A program made the position numbers and the translations under genes. Under the pieces are notes generated by a model. It saw only the letters and a program-made list of their open reading frames with translations. It was not told the origin of the DNA and searched no databases. A stretch of 64,000 nt of DNA from RGIG7332 sp045580305 (GTDB taxonomy: Bacteria; Bacillota; Clostridia; Oscillospirales; JAAYXM01): assembly GCA_045580305.1 (NCBI GenBank), contig JAZNNQ010000033.1:25985-89984 (forward strand), in the 5' to 3' direction. Shown piece after piece: positions 14,747 to 24,409 of this stretch; the first letter of the stretch is position 1, and every line of letters starts with the position of its first letter.

Positions 14747-15934
14747 ATGGCATCTTATAAAAAAATGACCACTAAGGCCGGTAAAGTATTCTACGAAATA
14801 AATGTCAGCCGCGGGCGCAGCCTACCACGATTAACAACGCGATGGTTTCCACCGGACGGATGGAGTCAAAAAGCCATCGACAAAGAAGTTAACAAAGTCG
14901 CTTTTGAGTTTGAGCAGCAATGCAAGGATGGGAAGATCCTATCAAAAAGCGAAAGAGCTGCACTCGAAGAAACAAAGAAGCAAGAACAAGCGCAAATCAA
15001 AACGCTCGAGCAGTATTGCGAGCAAGTGTATATGCCCGACTTAACAATACGCTGCTCCGAAAACACCCGGTACTCGTATCAACAAAATCTTGATCATTGG
15101 ATATATCCCGCTTTGGGAAACTTCAAACTACCCGATATAACACCGGCACAAATCAGTGCATTATTACTTTCGATGCAAGGACAAAAGAAAAGCCACTCGA
15201 CCGTTGTCAAGTGCTACACGGTTCTGCAGGGCGTTTTTAAGAGAGCATATAAGACAGATGAAATAATCACCACCAATCCTATGTGGAAAGTGGATCGACC
15301 AAAGCCTCGAAAAGACGAAACTAAAAAGAAAATCGAATTTCACTCCGCAACCGAAACGAAATACATTCAAGAGTGCCTTGCAAAAGAGCCGCTAAAGTGG
15401 CAAGCATTAATCTTCCTGTTAATAGATACAGGCGCACGACGCGGCGAGTGTTGTGGTCTTGAATGGCCGCATTTGAATTTTAAGACAAATGAGGTTACTT
15501 TCAAAAATAATCTCTGCTATACCCCTACAAAAGGCGTGTACATCGACACGCTGAAAAACCAAGAAGAAAAAAAGATGGATGTATCTCCGTATGTAATGAA
15601 CCTACTATGGCAGCTCCGCCTCGAACAATCAAAAACCGGAATAAGTAAGTTTGTGTTTACCAAGGACGGAAGCACCGAACCAATACACCCGCAAAGCCCA
15701 ACCGCGTATTTACCGAAATTCGCAAAGAAGTACGGCATATCATACACACACCCACACAAGCTACGGCATACATTTGCCAGCATCGCCATAATAAACGGCG
15801 CAGATATTGCAAGTGTATCCGAAAAGCTCGGGCATTCAGATAAAGCAATAACACTTAGGATGTACACCCACGCCGACAAAGAAAGCATAAAAAAAGCCGG
15901 TGATATTTTCAGAGACTCAATAAAACAAGCATAA
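14747..15934 (+). CDS. int: Tyrosine site-specific recombinase (phage integrase)
   Basis: 395 residues. An N-terminal arm-binding region and a SAM-like core-binding domain (about 85-175, LEQYCEQVYMPDLTIRC) precede the catalytic domain. The catalytic residues are Arg in DTGARRGE (about 228), HxxR in HPHKLRHTF (about 338-344), LGHS and the nucleophile Tyr in RMYTHAD (about 371). It integrates and excises the prophage. GGAGG lies 8-9 nt before the ATG. It is the last gene before tRNA-Thr, which fits use of the tRNA as the attachment site. Confidence 0.95.
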   Translation: MASYKKMTTKAGKVFYEINVSRGRSLPRLTTRWFPPDGWSQKAIDKEVNKVAFEFEQQCKDGKILSKSERAALEETKKQEQAQIKTLEQYCEQVYMPDLTIRCSENTRYSYQQNLDHWIYPALGNFKLPDITPAQISALLLSMQGQKKSHSTVVKCYTVLQGVFKRAYKTDEIITTNPMWKVDRPKPRKDETKKKIEFHSATETKYIQECLAKEPLKWQALIFLLIDTGARRGECCGLEWPHLNFKTNEVTFKNNLCYTPTKGVYIDTLKNQEEKKMDVSPYVMNLLWQLRLEQSKTGISKFVFTKDGSTEPIHPQSPTAYLPKFAKKYGISYTHPHKLRHTFASIAIINGADIASVSEKLGHSDKAITLRMYTHADKESIKKAGDIFRDSIKQA

Positions 15935-15940
15935 AATAAT

Positions 15941-15973
15941 AACAAGCGGGACAAAATTCCCGCTTGTTTTTTT
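15941..15973 (+). terminator. Integrase terminator
   Basis: AACAAGCGGG and CCCGCTTGTT form a 10-bp stem with an 8-nt loop, directly followed by a run of T on the plus strand. It starts a few bases after the integrase stop. Confidence 0.9.
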
Positions 15974-15978
15974 ACCCC

Positions 15979-16002
15979 GTGTAAGTTTTTGTGTAAGTTT
16001 TT
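15979..16002. repeat. Tandem 12-bp repeat near the prophage right end
   Basis: GTGTAAGTTTTT occurs twice head to tail, followed by CTACTTAC, a partial inverted half. Short direct repeats like this next to an integrase are typical arm-type binding sites in attP-derived DNA. That role is inferred. Confidence 0.5.
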
Positions 16003-16033
16003 CTACTTACTCAAAACCCTGCAAAAACAAGAA

Positions 16034-16066
16034 AAAACCCCGCAACCGTTGTAGTTGCGGGGTTTT
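16034..16066 (-). terminator. tRNA-Thr terminator
   Basis: AAAACCCCGCAAC and GTTGCGGGGTTTT form a strong stem immediately beyond the tRNA 3' end. On the minus strand it ends in GGGGTTTTTT, so it terminates tRNA-Thr transcription. It could also act rightwards. Confidence 0.88.
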
Positions 16067-16070
16067 CCTT

Positions 16071-16146
<76 letters not shown>

Positions 16147-16167
16147 ATTTTTTCAGCGCGCTTGATT

Positions 16168-16196
16168 ATTGTATAACAAGCGCGCCGATTTGTCAA
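16168..16196 (-). promoter_or_regulatory. tRNA-Thr promoter within an inverted repeat
   Basis: On the minus strand TTGACA (16196-16191) and TACAAT (16173-16168) are spaced 17 bp. A 9-bp inverted repeat (GCGCGCTTG at 16156-16164 and CAAGCGCGC at 16177-16185) encloses the -10 box. Confidence 0.8.
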
Positions 16197-16215
16197 CACT
16201 TTTTTTAAATATTTT

Positions 16216-17187
16216 TTATACAGCCATCATTTTTGAGATTTCATACATCTGCTGGTTGATATCCTTATGCATATTAAGTGCCTCGGTAATATCAAAATCG
16301 CTGATTTCGCTGTTTACGGTACAAACAACACGGTTGGATTTGCCTGCCAGCAGGGTTTCAACTGCATATGCACCCATACGGCTTGCCATAACACGGTCAC
16401 GAGCTGTGGGAGAACCACCGCGCTGGATATGGCCTAAGATAGTAACGCGAGAGTCAATACCCGTCTCTTCCTGGATGCGGCGACTTACCTCTATAGCATT
16501 GCCGACGCCTTCAGCAACGATAATGATGAAGTGAGAACGCTTATTGATACGACCCATACGGATTTTCTCGATAATATCTTCTTCAAAGTTCATTTCCTTC
16601 TCAGGAACAAGTACCGCGGTAGCACCGCAAGCGATACCTACATAAAGAGCAAGATGACCTGCATGACGACCCATTACCTCTACAACCGAACATCTCTCGT
16701 GAGACTGCATTGTGTCACGGAGCTTGTCCACCGCGTCGAGAGCAGTGTTACAAGCGGTATCAAAGCCGATACTGTACTGGGTGGAAGCTATATCATTATC
16801 GATGGTCGCGGGGACACCAATTGTGGGGATGCCCATAGAAGCCAAGTCGCGTGCACCACGGAATGTACCGTCACCGCCGATACAAACGATACCGTTGATG
16901 CCCAGATACTTACAAGTGCTTGCCGCCTTCTTTAGACCATCTTCGGTCATAAACTCCGGACAGCGGGCGGTGTAAAGCATTGTGCCACCGCGGGAGATGA
17001 TACCGTTAACACTACGGGCGTCAAGATCCACAATATCGCCGTTGATAAGACCGTTATAACCACGGCGGATACCAAGGCAGGATATATTATAATATGCGGC
17101 GGTACGGGCAACGGCACGAACTGCCGCGTTCATACCCGGCGCGTCGCCACCACTGGTTAAGACACCTATTCTCTTTATGTTAGACAT
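16216..17187 (-). CDS. pfkA: ATP-dependent 6-phosphofructokinase
   Basis: 323 residues, the standard size. It phosphorylates fructose-6-phosphate with ATP in glycolysis. Family signatures are all present: LTSGGDAPGMN near the N terminus, GGDGTFRGA, PATIDNDI with the catalytic Asp region, EVMGRHAGHLAL and the signature helix LGHIQRGGSPTARDRVMASR. ATG 17187 follows TGAGGTGAAAG; an upstream frame extension has no ribosome site. The gene has its own promoter within the intergenic region after dnaE. Confidence 0.96.
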   Translation of the reverse strand: MSNIKRIGVLTSGGDAPGMNAAVRAVARTAAYYNISCLGIRRGYNGLINGDIVDLDARSVNGIISRGGTMLYTARCPEFMTEDGLKKAASTCKYLGINGIVCIGGDGTFRGARDLASMGIPTIGVPATIDNDIASTQYSIGFDTACNTALDAVDKLRDTMQSHERCSVVEVMGRHAGHLALYVGIACGATAVLVPEKEMNFEEDIIEKIRMGRINKRSHFIIIVAEGVGNAIEVSRRIQEETGIDSRVTILGHIQRGGSPTARDRVMASRMGAYAVETLLAGKSNRVVCTVNSEISDFDITEALNMHKDINQQMYEISKMMAV

Positions 17188-17224
17188 AACTTTCACCTCA
17201 TAGTTAAAGTTTACCTCAATGTAT

Positions 17225-17253
17225 ATTATATAATATTTACCTTCTTTTGGCAA
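17225..17253 (-). promoter_or_regulatory. pfkA promoter
   Basis: TTGCCA (17253-17248) and TATAAT (17230-17225), 17 bp apart on the minus strand, lie just beyond the dnaE stop codon. pfkA can therefore be expressed separately from dnaE. Confidence 0.78.
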
Positions 17254-17257
17254 GTGC

Positions 17258-20200
17258 TTATTTGAGCACGACATTTTCCCTGCCTAAAAGATTTTCAAGT
17301 TGTACCACAAGTCGCTCCTCAGCCGCAATTGATATTCGCATACGCTTATTGCTGTTTGCAATGTACACAATTGTTTCACGAGTGCCGGGAAATGCACGAA
17401 GTAGGTCGCAAAGAATCACATAATTCGGATTTTCTTCACTGTCTATTCGCAAAAACAGCTTAAGCTTGTCCTTAACCTCAACCGTTGCGGGCTCCTCTAC
17501 CCTTGTGCCGTAATTTTCAAGCAGGCGGACCTCGTCGCAAATGATCTGAGGAGTGCCGTTTTCACGGTCACTTATTCTGCCCTTTACGGTGACAAGCGCA
17601 TCCGGGCGAAGGGTGCTTGCAGAACGCTCCAAAACTTTGGGGAACACGATTACTTCAAGAGTGCCGGAGACATCTTCAAGCATTACATATGCCATAAGTG
17701 CATTTGACCGTGTTGTTTTAGTGCGCAGGGATGAAATACTGCCCGCTATTAAAACCGTGTCGCCGTCTTTAAGTTCGCGGTCCTCAGCGGAAAGGCTTGC
17801 AATATGAGTCACCTTAAGGCGTTTTAAAAAAGCAGCGTAGTCATCAAGAGGATGGCCGGACAGGTACATACCCGTAGTTTCACGCTCTAAGGCGAATATC
17901 TCTTTTTTAGGATACTCGGGAATATCGGGAATTGGTATCTGGTTTAATTTTTCTTCACCCGATATGCCGAACAGATCCATCTGGCCCGCGATATTAGTAC
18001 TGCGGTAATGGGCGATGGAGTCCATTATTTTGCCAAAAGTCTGCACCTGGGCATTTCGAGTGCCAAAGGCATCAAATGCGCCGCACTTTATTAAGTTTTC
18101 CAGCGCACGGCGGTTTAATTCACGCTCAAACATACGCTCGCAGAAATCCTGCAAGGATGTAAATTTACCGCCTGCTTCACGCTCTGCAACCACGGTCTGG
18201 ATAAAGCCGCGGCCTATGTTTTTGACCGCAACAAGTCCAAATCGGATATTATCCCCCACTACCGTGAAGGTATCACAGGATTCGTTAATGTCCGGCGGCA
18301 GGACTTTGATGCCCATTTCGCGACAAAGCTCCATATACTCGGTAATTTTAGCGCTGTTGTCAAGCACTGATGTAAGGAGTGCTGCCATATATTCCTTGGG
18401 ATAGTGGAACTTCATATATGCAGTCTGATAGGAAACAACCGCATAAGCCGCCGCGTGCGCCTTGTTGAAAGCATAGTTTGCAAAGGCGACGATTTCATCA
18501 AATATTTCGTTTGCGATCTGCTCGGATATGCCGTTATTGACAGCACCCGGGATGCCCTCTTCCACATTGCCATGTATGAAATTCTCACGCTCTCTTAAGA
18601 GTTCAGCTTCCTTTTTCTTTGAGATCGCGCGACGAACCATATCAGCGCGTCCGAGTGAAAATCCTGCAACCGACTGGAATATACGCATTACCTGCTCCTG
18701 ATACACGATACAGCCGTAGGTTACATCCAGAATATCGCGCAATATGGGATGTTTATATTGAATTTTATCCGGGTTGAATTTACATTCGATATATCGAGGA
18801 ATAGAGTCCATAGGTCCCGGGCGAAAAAGAGCAACGATAGCGGTAATTTCTTCTATTGATTGCGGCTTCATACCCACAACGACCGAGGTCATTCCCCCGC
18901 TCTCAAGCTGGAAAACGCCCGAGGTCTTGCCCTGAGAGAGCATATCAAAAGTGAGTTTATCATTGTCGGGAATGTCGGATAACTTAAAGCCACCGCCTAC
19001 CATACGGGCAGCATCGTGCAATACGGTTAGGTTTCGAAGACCTAAGAAGTCCATTTTGAGAAGGCCCAGCTGCTCCAGAGTTACCATTGTGAACTGGGTA
19101 ACGATGGACTCATCATTTCTTGCGAGAGGCACATAATCATAGACCGGATTTTTGGTAATTACTACACCTGCCGCGTGTGTAGACGCGTGGCGCGGCATAC
19201 CCTCAAGGGATTTTGCGGTGTCAATAAGACGCTTTACCCCTTCATCATTTTCATACATATCGCGGAGAGGTTTTGCAACATCCAAAGCGCGCTCCAAGGT
19301 CATATGTAATTCCATTGGAATTTGCTTTGCAACCGCGTCTACCTCGGCGTAGGGCATATTGAGCGCTCGACCTACATCGCGCACAGCAAGGCGTGCCGCC
19401 ATCGTACCGAAGGTTACAATCTGCGCCACTCTGTCCTTTCCGTATTTTCTATTTACATAGTCAATAACCTCTTCACGGCGCGCAACACAGAAGTCAATAT
19501 CGATATCGGGCATACTTACGCGCTCCGGATTTAAAAATCGCTCAAAATAAAGGTCATATTTAATCGGGTCAATATCTGTTATATAAAGGCAATAGGAAAC
19601 AATACTGCCCGCCGCACTGCCACGACCGGGACCTACCGGAATCCCCTGCCCCTTTGCATAGGCGATAAAGTCCCACACAATAAGGAAATAGTCAACATAT
19701 CCCATCTGCTCGATAACCGAGAGCTCGTACTCAAGGCGTGCTTTATGCTCGTCGGTTACATTTTCATAACGCTCATTCAAGCCCTTAAAACAAAGTTCTC
19801 TCAAGTAGCCTGCCGCATCACCTGTATAGTTTTCAGGCAGGTCAAACTGTGGCAAATGATGGGTGCCAAAATCAAAATCCACATTACAGCGAGCAGCGAT
19901 TATGCCGGTATTGGCGATTGCCTCGGGGTAATTTGGAAAAAGCGCTGACATCTCCTCTTCGCTTTTAATGTAAAATTCATCGGTGGCAAATTTCATTCGA
20001 TCCGGATCGTCTACGGTTTTGTTCATCTGGACACACATAAGTACATCCTGCACCTTGGCATCCTCACGAGTCAAATAGTGTGCGTCGTTTGTGGCGACCA
20101 TATCGATACCAAGCTCGCGGCTGATTTTTGCTACACCGCGGTTTACCTCACGCTGTTCCGGAATACCGTGATCCTGGATCTCAAGATAAAAATTGCCCTC

Positions 20201-20701
20201 GCCAAAAATGTCGCGCATTGTTTTTGCATATTCGGTAGCACCCTGCATATCACCCTGCAGAATAAGACGCGGGATTGCGCCGGCAAGGCAGGCAGAAAGC
20301 GCAATAATGCCCTCGCTATTCTGGCGCAGAAGTTCTAAATCGACGCGGGGCTTATTATAGAAGCCGTATACAAACGCCTGGCTGACAAGATAGCATAAAT
20401 TCTTGTAGCCGGTCATATTTTCGCACAAAAGGACAAGGTGATATGACTCAGAGTCAATACCGTGTACCTTATCGGTCATACCGCGAGGTGCAACATACAC
20501 CTCACAGCCGATTATCGGGTGAACACCCGCCTTTTTGCAGGCACGGTAAAAGTCGATCACGCCGTACATTACACCGTGATCGGTGATTGCGACCGCATCC
20601 ATACCAAGACTTTTAACCCGCTCGGCGAGCTTTTCAATACGACAAGCTCCGTCAAGCAGGCTATATTCGCTATGTACATGCAGATGCGCAAAGCCACCCA
20701 T
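17258..20701 (-). CDS. dnaE: DNA polymerase III alpha subunit
   Basis: 1147 residues. The N-terminal PHP domain begins HLHVHSEYSLLDG. The palm carries the catalytic acidic motif MPDIDIDF (about 395-402). GPGRGSAAGSIVSYCLYITD and HASTHAAGVVIT are characteristic of DnaE. The helix-hairpin-helix and OB-fold (DTVLIAGSISSLRTKTTRSN) follow in the C-terminal third. It replicates the chromosome; clostridia normally also have PolC, which is not in this window. It follows whiA closely and is likely co-transcribed with the rapZ-yvcK-whiA cluster. Confidence 0.96.
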   Translation of the reverse strand: MGGFAHLHVHSEYSLLDGACRIEKLAERVKSLGMDAVAITDHGVMYGVIDFYRACKKAGVHPIIGCEVYVAPRGMTDKVHGIDSESYHLVLLCENMTGYKNLCYLVSQAFVYGFYNKPRVDLELLRQNSEGIIALSACLAGAIPRLILQGDMQGATEYAKTMRDIFGEGNFYLEIQDHGIPEQREVNRGVAKISRELGIDMVATNDAHYLTREDAKVQDVLMCVQMNKTVDDPDRMKFATDEFYIKSEEEMSALFPNYPEAIANTGIIAARCNVDFDFGTHHLPQFDLPENYTGDAAGYLRELCFKGLNERYENVTDEHKARLEYELSVIEQMGYVDYFLIVWDFIAYAKGQGIPVGPGRGSAAGSIVSYCLYITDIDPIKYDLYFERFLNPERVSMPDIDIDFCVARREEVIDYVNRKYGKDRVAQIVTFGTMAARLAVRDVGRALNMPYAEVDAVAKQIPMELHMTLERALDVAKPLRDMYENDEGVKRLIDTAKSLEGMPRHASTHAAGVVITKNPVYDYVPLARNDESIVTQFTMVTLEQLGLLKMDFLGLRNLTVLHDAARMVGGGFKLSDIPDNDKLTFDMLSQGKTSGVFQLESGGMTSVVVGMKPQSIEEITAIVALFRPGPMDSIPRYIECKFNPDKIQYKHPILRDILDVTYGCIVYQEQVMRIFQSVAGFSLGRADMVRRAISKKKEAELLRERENFIHGNVEEGIPGAVNNGISEQIANEIFDEIVAFANYAFNKAHAAAYAVVSYQTAYMKFHYPKEYMAALLTSVLDNSAKITEYMELCREMGIKVLPPDINESCDTFTVVGDNIRFGLVAVKNIGRGFIQTVVAEREAGGKFTSLQDFCERMFERELNRRALENLIKCGAFDAFGTRNAQVQTFGKIMDSIAHYRSTNIAGQMDLFGISGEEKLNQIPIPDIPEYPKKEIFALERETTGMYLSGHPLDDYAAFLKRLKVTHIASLSAEDRELKDGDTVLIAGSISSLRTKTTRSNALMAYVMLEDVSGTLEVIVFPKVLERSASTLRPDALVTVKGRISDRENGTPQIICDEVRLLENYGTRVEEPATVEVKDKLKLFLRIDSEENPNYVILCDLLRAFPGTRETIVYIANSNKRMRISIAAEERLVVQLENLLGRENVVLK

Positions 20702-20712
20702 TTATTTTTTCC

Positions 20713-21600
20713 TCATTTCTTCGATATTTCAATTAATTTACGCAGACGGTGGTTAAGGCCTGATTTGGTAACCGTACCGCCTAAAATTTCGCAAAGTTCG
20801 GTCATTGTTGCCTCAGGATTTTCACGGCGTGCTATCGCCACCTCATAAAGCTGAGGAGTGAGCGCGTCCAACCCGATCGTTTCTTCTATTTTCTTTATTG
20901 CCTCCATCTGTTTGCCCGCGGCATCTACGGTCTTTGATAAATTTGCATATTCACAATTGCTTATTCTGTTGACAGAATTTCGAATTTCCTTCATAGCTTT
21001 TGCATCCATCACACCCATTGCGGAAATTGGGGCACCCATTCTGGTTAAAATATCCTCTATTTCCTCACTGTCTTTGAAGTATACAATGTAATTGCCTTTT
21101 CTTTGGGTGATTTTCGCATTTATTTCAAGCTCATATAAAAGAGCTTTTACCTCACGGACAAGATAATAGTGAGATGTTACAAGCTCCAAATGATACTCAT
21201 TTGCCGGATCCATTATCGAGCCGCCGGACAAAAACGCGCCGCGCAGGAATGCAGCACGACATAAATTATCCTCAACAAGTGCGCCGTTTAAATGTACGGT
21301 GTGCGCCTTTTCCATATCATAGCCGAAAGCCTCAAAAACAGTTTTTATTTTCTCCCTGTTTATTATGGATAAACTGTGTTTTTTCGTGCTTATCTTTCGG
21401 TCAAAATCGAAGCCAAAAATCATCTTCAAAATCCGCGAGGCACGGTGAGCAAAATCGGCATTTTCCGTAATTACCCGTATTTCAGATACAGAAAATGTGT
21501 TGGCGAAAAGGAACATTCCGCAAAGCTCCGCAAGTTCTATTTTATATTTATCTATAGGCGCGTTGCAAAGTTCCGCCTTAACTGTTGCCGAAAAAGTCAT
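20713..21600 (-). CDS. whiA: WhiA-family DNA-binding protein
   Basis: 295 residues from ATG 21600 (MTFSATVKAEL), preceded by GGTGAGGG; the longer frame starts at a GTG inside that site. The protein has the WhiA layout: an N-terminal LAGLIDADG-derived domain (AAFLRGAFLSGGSIMDP) and a C-terminal HTH (ATMTELCEILGGTVTKSGLN, then HRLRKL). It acts in chromosome segregation and cell division in Bacillus and in sporulation in Streptomyces. It overlaps yvcK by 23 nt, preserving the classic rapZ-yvcK-whiA order. Confidence 0.94.
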   Translation of the reverse strand: MTFSATVKAELCNAPIDKYKIELAELCGMFLFANTFSVSEIRVITENADFAHRASRILKMIFGFDFDRKISTKKHSLSIINREKIKTVFEAFGYDMEKAHTVHLNGALVEDNLCRAAFLRGAFLSGGSIMDPANEYHLELVTSHYYLVREVKALLYELEINAKITQRKGNYIVYFKDSEEIEDILTRMGAPISAMGVMDAKAMKEIRNSVNRISNCEYANLSKTVDAAGKQMEAIKKIEETIGLDALTPQLYEVAIARRENPEATMTELCEILGGTVTKSGLNHRLRKLIEISKK

Positions 21601-22564
21601 TACCCTCACCTAAAATTTCCATAAGTACCTGAGCCAACTTGTGGGGATCGTGGCGAGCAAGGTTACCGCCGGTGTTGAGCAAGGGCGCCGCGTAAAGCTG
21701 TATGCCCGCTTCTTTGAAAAGTTCTTCCTCAACTACTATTCTCTCCGCGCTTTCCTTCGCGTACTTTTCAGCAAGCTCTTTAGGTACTTCTTCATTATTC
21801 ACAATACAAGTGTCAAAAAGCATATCCGTTGAATGGTCAAAAAGTGCCTTCACATGGTCAAATGCGGTATAGCCCTCGGTTTCACCCTCCTGGGTCATCA
21901 CATTGCACACATACACCTTCTTAGCCCGTGTCGCATTCAGCGCGTCAACTACACCATCAACCAGAAGATTGGGTATAATGCTGGTATAAAGGCTGCCCGG
22001 GCCAAAGACGATAAGACGCGCCTGCAGTATTGCATTCACTGCTTCTCTGAGCGCGCGTGGTTTTTCAGGTACAATTCTTATCCGCGATATACGGGAATCC
22101 TGTTCTTTTTTTGCCGCGGCTATTTTCGACTCACCCCGGACACAAACGCCGTTTTCGAACTCCGCCTCAAGGAATACATTTTCCTCCGTTACCGGCAAAA
22201 CTCTACCGGATATATTTAAAACATCCGACATCTTGACAACCGCATCATAAAATGATCCGGTAGTTCCGTTAAGCGCCGCCAAAAACAGATTTCCAAAACT
22301 CTGTCCCTCAAGTGTTCCATCGGGAAAACGATAAGATAAAAGTTTTTTCATAAAAGGTTCCGCATTGGAAAGGGCTACGATACAGTTTCGGATGTCGCCA
22401 GGCGGAAGGATTCCCAGGTCATTACGAAGTGCGCCGCTTCCGCCGCCATCGTCCATAACCGTTACTATTGCAGTTATTTTATCCGTATGTTTTTTAAGAC
22501 CGCGCAGCATTGTAGAAAGGCCGGTTCCACCGCCTATTACTACAATTCCTCCGTTTGTCAGCAT
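21578..22564 (-). CDS. yvcK: YvcK/CofD-like gluconeogenesis factor
   Basis: 328 residues. GGGTGLSTMLRGLK near the N terminus and VMDDGGGSGALR are the CofD-like nucleotide-binding motifs. NATRAKKVYVCNVMTQEGET is also characteristic. Homologues bind UDP-sugars and control cell-wall synthesis and carbon flow. It stands between rapZ and whiA as in most Bacillota. Confidence 0.95.
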   Translation of the reverse strand: MLTNGGIVVIGGGTGLSTMLRGLKKHTDKITAIVTVMDDGGGSGALRNDLGILPPGDIRNCIVALSNAEPFMKKLLSYRFPDGTLEGQSFGNLFLAALNGTTGSFYDAVVKMSDVLNISGRVLPVTEENVFLEAEFENGVCVRGESKIAAAKKEQDSRISRIRIVPEKPRALREAVNAILQARLIVFGPGSLYTSIIPNLLVDGVVDALNATRAKKVYVCNVMTQEGETEGYTAFDHVKALFDHSTDMLFDTCIVNNEEVPKELAEKYAKESAERIVVEEELFKEAGIQLYAAPLLNTGGNLARHDPHKLAQVLMEILGEGNDFFGNS

Positions 22565-22576
22565 AAAAACTCTCCC

Positions 22577-23440
22577 CTACTCACGGCCGGCGTCACGATG
22601 CATTGCAGATGCAGAATAGCCGGCTTCACGAAGATGTGCGGCAAGATTTTCGGAAATCGCTACCGAACGATGCTTGCCACCGGTACAGCCGATTGAAACA
22701 ACAAGAGAGGTTTTACCCTCTTCAATATAGTGCGGCACTAAAAAGTCGCACATAGAATGCAAATGGTTCAAAAACTCATGTGTCTGCTGGAAGGACATTA
22801 CATAGTCACTCACAGGTTTATCCCTACCGGTCTGCACCCTCAGTTCGGGAATATAGTATGGATTGGGTAAAAAGCGCACATCAAACACCAGGTCAGACTC
22901 AACCGGGATTCCATACTTGAATCCGTAAGACATAACGGTTATATTAAAGGATTTATCGAGCGCGCCACTTTCCGCAAACATTTCAAAAACGCGTTCGCGA
23001 AGCTTTGCAGAACCTAAATTGGTGGTGTCAATAATAAAATCAGCCTTTGCTCTGACCTCTTCAAGTAGCTTATGTTCACGCTCAATAGCATTTTTTGTAG
23101 ACACACCCTCTTCTGCAAGCGGATGGCGACGGCGGGTCTCTTTGTAGCGACGGATGATAGTTTCTGTTGATGCCTCAAAATATAAAATACGATAATTACA
23201 ATCAAGGTCTTTCAGACAATCAAGCGCTTCAAAAAGAGTATGGAAATCATCACCGCTGCGAACATCGGTGACCAAAACAACCTTTTCGTATCTTCCCTTT
23301 GTGGCAATGCACATTTCGGCAAATTTGGGAATGAGCGCCGCCGGCATATTATCAACACAATAATATCCCAGATCCTCCAAAATTGCCGCGCCGCTGCTTT
23401 TTCCTGCGCCTGACATACCGGATAAAATTATAAATTCCAC
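22577..23440 (-). CDS. rapZ: RNase adapter/nucleotide-binding protein RapZ
   Basis: 287 residues. The Walker A motif SGMSGAGKS lies at residues 8-16 and YCVDNMPAALIP follows. The C-terminal domain carries VSIGCTGGKHRSVAISE, the part that binds glucosamine-6-phosphate in the enteric homologue. In E. coli RapZ controls amino-sugar synthesis through an RNase E pathway; the Bacillota role is less clear. It precedes yvcK and follows murB, in a cell-wall precursor context. Confidence 0.94.
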   Translation of the reverse strand: MEFIILSGMSGAGKSSGAAILEDLGYYCVDNMPAALIPKFAEMCIATKGRYEKVVLVTDVRSGDDFHTLFEALDCLKDLDCNYRILYFEASTETIIRRYKETRRRHPLAEEGVSTKNAIEREHKLLEEVRAKADFIIDTTNLGSAKLRERVFEMFAESGALDKSFNITVMSYGFKYGIPVESDLVFDVRFLPNPYYIPELRVQTGRDKPVSDYVMSFQQTHEFLNHLHSMCDFLVPHYIEEGKTSLVVSIGCTGGKHRSVAISENLAAHLREAGYSASAMHRDAGRE

Positions 23441-23451
23441 AGCTTCACCCC

Positions 23452-24369
23452 CTATTTGTTAGACGGTGCAAAAAGCACCTCACACTCTAAACTTATACCG
23501 TGGTCATGCTCCACGGTTTTCTGTATATGCTCTATAAGCTTGCGCACATCCGCACAAGTAGCACCGCCGCGATTTACAATAAAACCCGCGTGCTTTTCCG
23601 AAACCTGCGCGCCGCCGATCGCATAGCCCTTAAGTCCGCTTTGTTCAATAAGTGCGCCCGCAAAACTACCCTCAGGTCGTTTGAACACACTGCCTGCAGA
23701 TGGCATATCCAGAGGCTGTTTATCCTTTCGACGCCCCATAAAATCCTGCATCTTTGCGGCTATCTCCTCACCGTTACCGGGGGCAAGCCTTAATTTCGCG
23801 CTTAAAATTATGCCTTTGTTTTCTTTCTTAAAACAGCTTGTTCGATAACCAAAATCGGCATTTTTGCCTTCTAAGCGCAATACACTTCCGCGGTCATTTA
23901 TATAAACTATCGACTCAACTACCTTACTCATTTCTCCGTCGTAGGCGCCCGCATTCATATATACGGCACCGCCTAAAGAGCCGGGTATTCCGTAAGCGAA
24001 TTCAAGTCCGCTAAGTTCCATTCTTTTTGCTGCATTTGCGAGTTTTATAAGAGGTGTACCCGCCGATGCGATTATATGCTCACCATTTACATTCCAATCA
24101 TCACCGGATATTTTAAAAACAACACCCGGGATTCCCGCATCGTCTACAAGAAGATTACTTCCGTTACCCATAACAAAGGGTTTTATATCGAGCTCCTGAG
24201 CCTTTTTTACCGCTTTTTCAACCACATTTACAGTCTTCAGCTCGCAAAGAAGTTCTGCCGGGCCACCGATTCTAAAGGTGGTATGTTTGCTCATAGGCTC
24301 GTCAATATAGAGGTTTATATCAGGATGTCCGTCAAGAAATTTATATAGTTCTTTAATTTTCTTGTCCAC
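23452..24369 (-). CDS. murB: UDP-N-acetylenolpyruvoylglucosamine reductase
   Basis: 305 residues, the type II (shorter) form common in Bacillota. The FAD-binding motif is MGNGSNLLVDDAGIPGVVFK and the second segment is FAYGIPGSLGGAVYMNAGAY. Late motifs are PSAGSVFKRPEG and SEKHAGFIVN. It reduces UDP-GlcNAc-enolpyruvate to UDP-MurNAc in peptidoglycan synthesis. It starts the murB-rapZ-yvcK-whiA-dnaE group. Confidence 0.96.
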   Translation of the reverse strand: MDKKIKELYKFLDGHPDINLYIDEPMSKHTTFRIGGPAELLCELKTVNVVEKAVKKAQELDIKPFVMGNGSNLLVDDAGIPGVVFKISGDDWNVNGEHIIASAGTPLIKLANAAKRMELSGLEFAYGIPGSLGGAVYMNAGAYDGEMSKVVESIVYINDRGSVLRLEGKNADFGYRTSCFKKENKGIILSAKLRLAPGNGEEIAAKMQDFMGRRKDKQPLDMPSAGSVFKRPEGSFAGALIEQSGLKGYAIGGAQVSEKHAGFIVNRGGATCADVRKLIEHIQKTVEHDHGISLECEVLFAPSNK

Positions 24370-24409
24370 GGTGTCACCTCCCTATCTAAATATTGTACCA
24401 CATTATATC

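Larger units (their letters stand above)
1..16070. mobile_element. Prophage, early/lysogeny half (left end outside window)
   Basis: About thirty tightly packed minus-strand early genes (recombination, replication and small unknown genes) end at a Cro-like/CI-like divergent switch. A plus-strand tyrosine integrase follows and stops about 140 bp from tRNA-Thr. No capsid, tail or lysis genes are visible, so they should lie left of position 1. The right boundary is inferred from the integrase and the tRNA 3' end. The matching attL copy is outside the window, so the exact att core cannot be confirmed. Confidence 0.9.

Noticed and set aside
15517..15954. Minus-strand ORFs inside the integrase gene
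   Set aside because: Shadows of the integrase reading frame; no ribosome sites and no recognisable motifs.
16156..16185. pfkA terminator
   Set aside because: The hairpin lacks a T-run in the direction of pfkA and sits over the tRNA-Thr promoter.
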